Notes under the pieces: model-generated
The model's input: the letters and a program-made list of their open reading frames with translations, nothing else
Databases searched by the model: none
Told to the model about the DNA's origin: nothing
Shown: positions 56,576-61,098 of the stretch, piece after piece
Layout of the letters: every line of letters begins with the position of its first letter
How positions within the stretch are numbered: the first letter of the stretch is position 1
Translations under genes and position numbers: made by a program
Assembly: GCF_000717025.1 (NCBI RefSeq)
Contig: NZ_JNXG01000026.1
Coordinates: 1 to 61,098 of the forward strand
DNA from: Streptomyces atroolivaceus
GTDB taxonomy: Bacteria; Actinomycetota; Actinomycetes; Streptomycetales; Streptomycetaceae
Length of the DNA stretch: 61,098 nucleotides
Reading direction: 5' to 3'

Positions 56576-58012
56576 CTAGAAGGGGTCGAACTCGTCGTAC
56601 TCGCGCTGCGCGACATCTCGCTCGGACTCGCGCTCGCGGCGGCGCGTCGCGGCGGGGCGGGGAGCTTCGAGGCGGTGGTCCTCACCGCGACGGCCCAGCA
56701 TCTCCGCGCCGGCGGCCATGGTCGGCTCCCAGTCGAAGACGACCGCGTTGTCCTCGGCACCGATGGCCACTCCGTCGCCGGCCTGGGCGCCCGCCTTGCG
56801 GAGCGCGTCCTCGACGCCGAGACGGTTGAGCCGGTCGGCGAGGTACCCGACGGCCTCGTCGTTGTTGAAGTCGGTCTGCCGGATCCAGCGCTCGGGCTTC
56901 TCGCCGCGCACGCGGTAGATACCGTCCTCCTCCACGGTCACCGTGAACCCGGCGTCGTCCACGGCCTTGGGCCGGATGACGATCCGGGTCGACTCCTCCT
57001 TCGGCTGGGTGGCCCGCGCCTCGGCGATGATGCCGGCGAGGGCGTACGACAGCTCGTTGAGGCCCTTGTGCGCGACTGCCGAGACCTCGAAGACGCGGTA
57101 GCCGCGCGCCTCCAGGTCCGGGCGGATCATCTCGGCGAGGTCCTGGCCGTCCGGGATGTCGACCTTGTTGAGAGCGACGATGCGCGGGCGGTTCTCGAGA
57201 CCGCCGTACAGCCGCAGCTCCTCCTCGATCATGTCGAGGTCCGAGACGGGGTCACGGTCCGACTCCAGCGTCGCGGTGTCCAGGACGTGTACGAGGACGG
57301 AGCACCGCTCGACGTGCCGCAGGAAGTCCAGGCCGAGGCCCTTCCCCTCGCTGGCGCCCGGAATGAGACCCGGGACGTCGGCGATGGTGTAGACGGTCGA
57401 ACCGGCGGTGACGACGCCGAGGTTGGGCACGAGGGTCGTGAACGGGTAGTCCGCGATCTTCGGCTTGGCGGCGGAGAGCGCCGAGATCAGCGAGGACTTG
57501 CCCGCGCTCGGGTAGCCGACGAGCGCCACGTCGGCGACGGTCTTGAGCTCCAGGACGATGTCCCGGCTCTCCCCCGGCTCGCCGAGCAGCGCGAAGCCGG
57601 GCGCCTTGCGGCGGGCGGAGGCGAGCGCCGCGTTGCCGAGGCCGCCGCGGCCGCCCTGGCCCGCGACGAAGGTGGTGCCCTGGCCGACCAGGTCGGCGAG
57701 TACGTTGCCGGCCTTGTCCAGCACCACGGTGCCGTCCGGGACGGGGAGCACGAGGTCCTGGCCGTCCTTGCCGGAGCGGTTGTCACCCGCGCCGGGCTGG
57801 CCGTTCGTGGCCTTGCGGTGAGGGTGGTGGTGGTAGTCCAGCAGCGTGGTGACGGCCTGCTCGACGACGAGGATGACATCGCCGCCGCGTCCGCCGTTGC
57901 CCCCGTCGGGGCCGCCCAGCGGCTTGAACTTCTCACGGTGTACGGAGGCCACGCCGTGGCCTCCGTTACCCGCGGCGGCATGCAGCTCGACGCGGTCCAC
58001 GAAGGTGGTCAT
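56576..58012 (-). CDS. obgE: GTPase ObgE/CgtA
   Basis: A 478-residue Obg GTPase acting in 50S assembly and, in Streptomyces, in onset of differentiation. The Gly-rich Obg fold takes residues 1-158; the G domain has [32 protein letters not shown] and NKVDIPD; an OCT domain follows at about 345-425, then an acidic-basic tail ending YDEFDPF. ATG at 58012 with TGGAGG 7 nt upstream. Downstream of rpmA by 139 bp with a hairpin between. Confidence 0.97.
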   Translation of the reverse strand: MTTFVDRVELHAAAGNGGHGVASVHREKFKPLGGPDGGNGGRGGDVILVVEQAVTTLLDYHHHPHRKATNGQPGAGDNRSGKDGQDLVLPVPDGTVVLDKAGNVLADLVGQGTTFVAGQGGRGGLGNAALASARRKAPGFALLGEPGESRDIVLELKTVADVALVGYPSAGKSSLISALSAAKPKIADYPFTTLVPNLGVVTAGSTVYTIADVPGLIPGASEGKGLGLDFLRHVERCSVLVHVLDTATLESDRDPVSDLDMIEEELRLYGGLENRPRIVALNKVDIPDGQDLAEMIRPDLEARGYRVFEVSAVAHKGLNELSYALAGIIAEARATQPKEESTRIVIRPKAVDDAGFTVTVEEDGIYRVRGEKPERWIRQTDFNNDEAVGYLADRLNRLGVEDALRKAGAQAGDGVAIGAEDNAVVFDWEPTMAAGAEMLGRRGEDHRLEAPRPAATRRRERESERDVAQREYDEFDPF

Positions 58013-58067
58013 GGTGGGGCCTCCAGGTACTGCGGAAAAATACGGGAATGTCTCTTGACGTAACGCG

Positions 58068-58120
58068 CCGAGGGCGGACCCGCTTCCCCGATTACCGGGA
58101 AAGCTGAGATCCGCCCTCGG
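58068..58120 (-). terminator. Hairpin between rpmA and obgE
   Basis: CCGAGGGCGGA (58068-58078) pairs with TCCGCCCTCGG (58110-58120), with an inner TTCCC/GGGAA helix. It lies 31 bp after the rpmA stop, so obgE may be partly separated from rplU-rpmA transcription. Confidence 0.6.
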
Positions 58121-58151
58121 AAGGTGCTGTGTCGTTCAGCCGGTGCCTGAC

Positions 58152-58409
58152 TCAGGCAGCGACGGGAACGATGTTCACGACCTTGCGGCCACGGTGCGTA
58201 CCGAACTCCACCGCGCCGGCGGTCAGCGCGAACAGCGTGTCGTCGCCGCCACGGCCGACGCCCGTGCCCGGGTGGAAGTGGGTGCCGCGCTGGCGGACCA
58301 GGATCTCACCGGCGTTGACGGCCTGACCGCCGAAGCGCTTCACGCCGAGCCGCTGAGCATTGGAATCGCGCCCGTTCCGAGTGGACGATGCGCCCTTCTT
58401 GTGTGCCAT
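58152..58409 (-). CDS. rpmA: 50S ribosomal protein L27
   Basis: An 85-residue basic protein with the L27 N-terminus [21 protein letters not shown] and [23 protein letters not shown]. The N-terminal tail reaches the peptidyl-transferase centre. ATG at 58409, 14 bp after rplU. Confidence 0.98.
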   Translation of the reverse strand: MAHKKGASSTRNGRDSNAQRLGVKRFGGQAVNAGEILVRQRGTHFHPGTGVGRGGDDTLFALTAGAVEFGTHRGRKVVNIVPVAA

Positions 58410-58423
58410 GTCTCCTCAGTCCC

Positions 58424-58744
58424 TTACTTCGCAGCCGCGGGGATACCGGTGACCTTGATCGCCGTGTACTGCTGGCGGTGACCCTGGCGACGGCGGTAAC
58501 CCGTCTTGTTCTTGTAGCGAAGGATGTCGATCTTCGCGCCCTTGTGGTGGTCCACGATCTCGGCCTGGACCTTGATGCCGTCCAGGACCCACGGGTCGCT
58601 GGTCACGGCGTCGCCGTCGACAACGAGCAGGGTCGAGAGCTCGACCGTGTCGCCAACCTTGGCGGTGGAAATCTTGTCAACCTCAACGATGTCGCCGACA
58701 GCAACCTTGTGCTGGCGACCACCGCTGCGCACGATGGCGTACAC
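58424..58744 (-). CDS. rplU: 50S ribosomal protein L21
   Basis: A 106-residue 23S-rRNA-binding protein: [23 protein letters not shown] at the N-terminus and [18 protein letters not shown] at the C-terminus. GTG at 58744 is fixed by the family N-terminus; a GAGAGAGA tract lies 7 nt upstream. First gene of rplU-rpmA(-obgE). Confidence 0.98.
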   Translation of the reverse strand: MYAIVRSGGRQHKVAVGDIVEVDKISTAKVGDTVELSTLLVVDGDAVTSDPWVLDGIKVQAEIVDHHKGAKIDILRYKNKTGYRRRQGHRQQYTAIKVTGIPAAAK

Positions 58745-59063
58745 GCGGATCTCTCTCTCACTCGGAACGGATCCCCTGATGCCAGCCGCCCGCGCGGGCC
58801 GGGGCCCGCGACAGTCCGGAAGGATGAGCGGCCTCCCCCGGGGACGAATCACCGGGAGGGATGTGCTCAGGGGGTAGGCGCACAGAAACACGCCGAGGGT
58901 CAAGATTACGGGGCGGGGTGCGGGGGGTCAAACCGGGTCCTGCCGATCAACCCAGGAAACGTTTCCGTCCACTGCGCCGCACACCCCCGCGTCGGCAGCG
59001 AGGCACGTCACCGCTCGTCCTCCGGCTCCGTACCCGGCCCCGGGCACGAACCCACTCCCCGGC
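58745..59063 (-). promoter_or_regulatory. rplU leader and promoter region
   Basis: A 319-bp gap. On the minus strand TTGACC (58902-58897) is a candidate -35, though no good -10 follows at 17 bp. A CCTCCC(CC)GG/CCGGGAGG hairpin at 58832-58859 lies in the leader, 90 bp before rplU, and may take part in ribosomal-protein autoregulation. No gene is seen here. Confidence 0.4.
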
Positions 59064-60059
59064 TCAGACGTGCGACGGCAGCCATCCCCGCTGAACCGCA
59101 CGAGCCCCGGCTTCGAAGCGGCTGCGCGCCGACAACCGCTCCATCAGCTCGTTCGCCATCCTCCGCGCGGTCCTCGGGGAAACACCCAGACGCTTGGCGA
59201 TGGCCTCGTCGGTATGCCCTTCTGCCAGCAGACGGATGATCGTCGCCTGCTGAGCGGTGAGACCGTCCGCACCGCAGGCCGGCGCATCGGCAAGGGGCTG
59301 GGCCGCGGCCCAGACGGACTCGAAGAGCGCGTGGAGAGCGGTCAGCATGCCTTCGCCGGTCAGGACGGCCGCCCCTACAGCGGTGTCGTCACTTCTGACC
59401 GGAATCAGGGCGGTGGACCGATCCACAATGAGCATGCGAATGGGAAGCAAGGCCGACGTGCGGACTTCACCCCCCATCCCGGCGAGCCAGTTCGCATGCT
59501 CGATCGTCGGACGGCTGTTCCGGACACTGTCGAGGTAGACGGTACGCATGCGCACTCCCCGGCCCAGCAGCTCCTCGTTCAATGGGCGCGAGGCGGCGAT
59601 CGCGGCCTCGGTCAGCACGGAGTCGGGCGAGAAGGACAGGACTTCGTCCTTCGTACCGTGCGTCAGGGACACCAGGCGATCACGTATCCGATCGAGCCCG
59701 ACGAGTTGTTCGACTCCAGGCTGGCGTGTTTCCGGCGTCAGCTCGGCATACTCCGCGATCAGCTGGACCGCGGCTGCCCGCGACGCATCCAGCCGTTCCT
59801 GCTGAGCGGTCAGCTGCGCCTGTCTGCGGGCCATCAGGATCTCCATCCCGATGTCGGGCGAAACGGCCCACAGGCGCCCGGGGTCTTCGGCCGAAGGCCG
59901 TACGAGCGCCAATGCGCTGAGCTCGTCCAACGCGCGCCTGACCGCGTCGGTGGACGCGCCGAGATCACGGGCCAGGGCGGCGACGTTCGCACTGGGCATG
60001 GACAGCATGGCCCGATAGACGGCTTCGGCTGCCACATCCAGCCCGAGCTCGGTCAACAC
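59064..60059 (-). CDS. TrmB-like/LuxR-type HTH regulator
   Basis: A 331-residue regulator. Residues 1-60 resemble a TrmB-type winged helix (AEAVYRAMLSMPSANVAALARDLGASTDAVRRALDELS); a helical linker follows; residues 110-255 form an effector-like domain (RDRLVSLTHGTKDEVLSFSP, LLGRGVRMRTVYLDS, IRMLIVDRSTALIPV) of PLD-like fold; the C-terminus is a LuxR HTH (LTAQQATIIRLLAEGHTDEAIAKRLGVSPRTARRMANEL). No receiver domain. It occupies the site upstream of rplU where RNase E/G is expected, and is divergent from a small protein and a secreted peptide gene. Confidence 0.88.
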   Translation of the reverse strand: MLTELGLDVAAEAVYRAMLSMPSANVAALARDLGASTDAVRRALDELSALALVRPSAEDPGRLWAVSPDIGMEILMARRQAQLTAQQERLDASRAAAVQLIAEYAELTPETRQPGVEQLVGLDRIRDRLVSLTHGTKDEVLSFSPDSVLTEAAIAASRPLNEELLGRGVRMRTVYLDSVRNSRPTIEHANWLAGMGGEVRTSALLPIRMLIVDRSTALIPVRSDDTAVGAAVLTGEGMLTALHALFESVWAAAQPLADAPACGADGLTAQQATIIRLLAEGHTDEAIAKRLGVSPRTARRMANELMERLSARSRFEAGARAVQRGWLPSHV

Positions 60060-60239
60060 GTGTGTTCCCCCCGGCGTCAGTTGACACAGTCCTGCAACCG
60101 GATCATCTCAGGATCTTCACGATTACTTCAACGGATCACTGCGCAGTCGGCCGTTTCCAGTCGGCCTCCGGGCCCGATGCGGTCATTGCCGGAAACGTCC
60201 AGGCGCCGTGGTCAGGTCCTCCCACCACATCCGGCCATG

Positions 60240-60542
60240 GTGATGAGCATGTTCCTCGTCCATGCGCATTTCGCCGCCCTCGGCCCGTTCGAACTTCCCA
60301 GCGCCACAGGTGAATTGATTCGCACCTCACTCTCCCCAACAGACCAGGTGGAGCATGTGTCGGTCCATTCCCTACCGCCGGACAGCTTCGTGCTGGGCTT
60401 TTTTCTGCTGACGGGGTCACTGAACGAAGCGGAGAGGAGGGCGGAGACGATTTGCCGTCGCCTGCTCGACGAAGAGCGCCTGCCTCCGGCAGTGCTGCGG
60501 AAGGTAGGTGCACCTCTGATCACCCCTTTGTTCTCCTCGTGA
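60240..60542 (+). CDS. Small conserved protein next to the regulator
   Basis: A 100-residue protein (MSMFLVHAHFAALGPFELPS at ATG 60243) with GELIRTSLSPTDQVEHVSVHSLPPD and an Arg/Glu-rich helix (NEAERRAETICRRLLDEERL), ending PLITPLFSS. No signal peptide. I recall similar short proteins beside TrmB/LuxR regulators in Streptomyces but cannot name a family. GTG 60240, ATG 60243 or ATG 60249 may be the start; none has a good SD. Confidence 0.6.
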   Translation: MMSMFLVHAHFAALGPFELPSATGELIRTSLSPTDQVEHVSVHSLPPDSFVLGFFLLTGSLNEAERRAETICRRLLDEERLPPAVLRKVGAPLITPLFSS

Positions 60543-60609
60543 GCAAGAGGGCCCCGCCGCTGCCCGCCTGTGGCCGACCCGCAGCCTGTGGCCCGAACCA
60601 TCCATGGCC

Positions 60610-60629
60610 GTTTTGGGCCAGCCCAAAAC
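60610..60629. promoter_or_regulatory. Perfect 9-bp palindrome, candidate operator
   Basis: GTTTTGGGC, CA, GCCCAAAAC. The 2-nt spacer is too short for an RNA hairpin loop and no U run follows, so a protein-binding site is likelier than a terminator. It lies 129 bp before the secreted-peptide start and about 27 bp upstream of TAGCTATGCA, a possible -10 region. Confidence 0.55.
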
Positions 60630-60757
60630 TCTTCCTCCCCCTCTGAGCTGCGGCTTAGCTATGCATCACCGCTCGGAGCCGCACCACTGCGGTACGACTC
60701 CGACCACCTGTCTGTCACTCGGGTCACCGTCCGACACATGAAGGGCCAGCCACAGCC

Positions 60758-60925
60758 ATGCGCGTCATCCGTCATATCAAGGCCGTCCGAATCACCCTTC
60801 TCGCCCTGGCAATCGCAGTCCCTGTGATCGGCCTCACCGTGTCGGCGCCCGACGCCACCGCGTCCGCCGCATCAGGCGCAAAGGCACCCGTGGTCATCGG
60901 CACGAACGACATGAGCTGGCAGTGA
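60758..60925 (+). CDS. Secreted short peptide precursor
   Basis: A 55-residue precursor: basic start MRVIRHIKAVR, hydrophobic core ITLLALAIAVPVIGLTV, likely cleavage after ATASA, and a mature part of about 18 residues, ASGAKAPVVIGTNDMSWQ. No Cys and no modification-enzyme gene nearby. The Trp-containing C-terminal NDMSWQ is the distinctive part. ATG at 60758; the SD (AAGGG) is 12 nt away, so weak. It is followed after 25 bp by another secreted protein gene, so they may form an operon. Confidence 0.65.
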   Translation: MRVIRHIKAVRITLLALAIAVPVIGLTVSAPDATASAASGAKAPVVIGTNDMSWQ

Positions 60926-60950
60926 CAACCAGAGCTTCGGGGAAACAAGC

Positions 60951-61098
60951 GTGAAAACTATGACCGAAAGCGCCGGCCGAACCATGGGCCTTCTGCTCGC
61001 AGGTGCCGTTTCGCTCAGTCTCCTGACCGCGAGTACCGGCACCGCCCAAGCCGCTGAGCAGGTGTGCACCGGCACCTCGTCGATCTACGGCATCCTCG
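60951..61098 (+). CDS. Secreted protein, N-terminal fragment (cut by window end)
   Basis: The first 49 residues of a protein with a clear Sec signal (MGLLLAGAVSLSLLTAST, cleavage near TAQA-AE) and then EQVCTGTSSIYGIL. The C...SSIYGIL beginning recalls tachylectin-like carbohydrate-binding proteins of Streptomyces, but 14 mature residues are too few for a firm call. GTG at 60951 with GGGGAAA upstream; ATG at 60960 is possible. The gene continues beyond the window. Confidence 0.6.
   Translation, partial: MKTMTESAGRTMGLLLAGAVSLSLLTASTGTAQAAEQVCTGTSSIYGIL

Overview
The window is about 61 kb of very GC-rich, densely packed chromosome with strong G/C bias at third codon positions. It carries a CIRCE-hrcA-dnaJ unit, lepA/rpsT/holA, comEC/comEA, a rsfS-LCP-nadD block, and rplU-rpmA-obgE-proB-proA. 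This gene content and order are those of a Streptomyces core chromosome; from memory it parallels roughly SCO2547-SCO2597 of S. coelicolor, which was not checked here. The first 37 bases are not genomic: they contain a complete Illumina Nextera transposase adapter, so the left edge is a contig end with untrimmed adapter.

Left part (0-24 kb). An MFS transporter meets, tail to tail, a leftward set made of nitronate monooxygenase, rsmE, HIT protein, RNase Z and an adenine-deaminase-type hydrolase. Next come dnaJ and hrcA behind a perfect CIRCE, then rightward an MBL hydrolase, a DUF3097 protein and a 973-residue membrane receptor-like protein. hemW, a SpoIIE-type phosphatase, a FadD-like ligase and lepA run leftward, rpsT rightward, holA leftward. 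They are separated by strong inverted-repeat terminators and one block of 33-bp tandem repeats.

Middle (24-46 kb). comEA-comEC (DNA uptake type), degV, and leuS follow. leuS is preceded by a 12-codon leader with three consecutive Leu codons and a U-tailed terminator, i.e. a classical attenuator. A cytochrome-b-like membrane protein is translationally coupled to a NuoF/ferredoxin flavoprotein. Two identical tRNA-Ala(GGC) genes flank a zinc-ribbon gene. Then come a phosphatase with a CTG start, rsfS, a divergent LCP protein, nadD, two short single-pass membrane proteins, an M48 peptidase and two membrane proteins that share a cytoplasmic motif.

Right part (46-61 kb). proA, a conserved protein and proB are separated from obgE-rpmA-rplU by four envelope-glycopolymer genes: pyruvyltransferase, GT2, CDP-glycerol/ribitol phosphotransferase, and a CDP-ribitol-synthase-like fusion. 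Together with the LCP gene they suggest a ribitol-phosphate, possibly pyruvylated, wall polymer. Upstream of rplU, where rne/rng would be expected, lies an accessory group: a TrmB/LuxR-type regulator, a 99-residue protein, a perfect AT-flanked palindrome, a 55-residue secreted peptide ending in NDMSWQ, and the start of a secreted protein. This is the best candidate for an undescribed system in the window. No transposase, integrase, CRISPR array or phage gene was seen.
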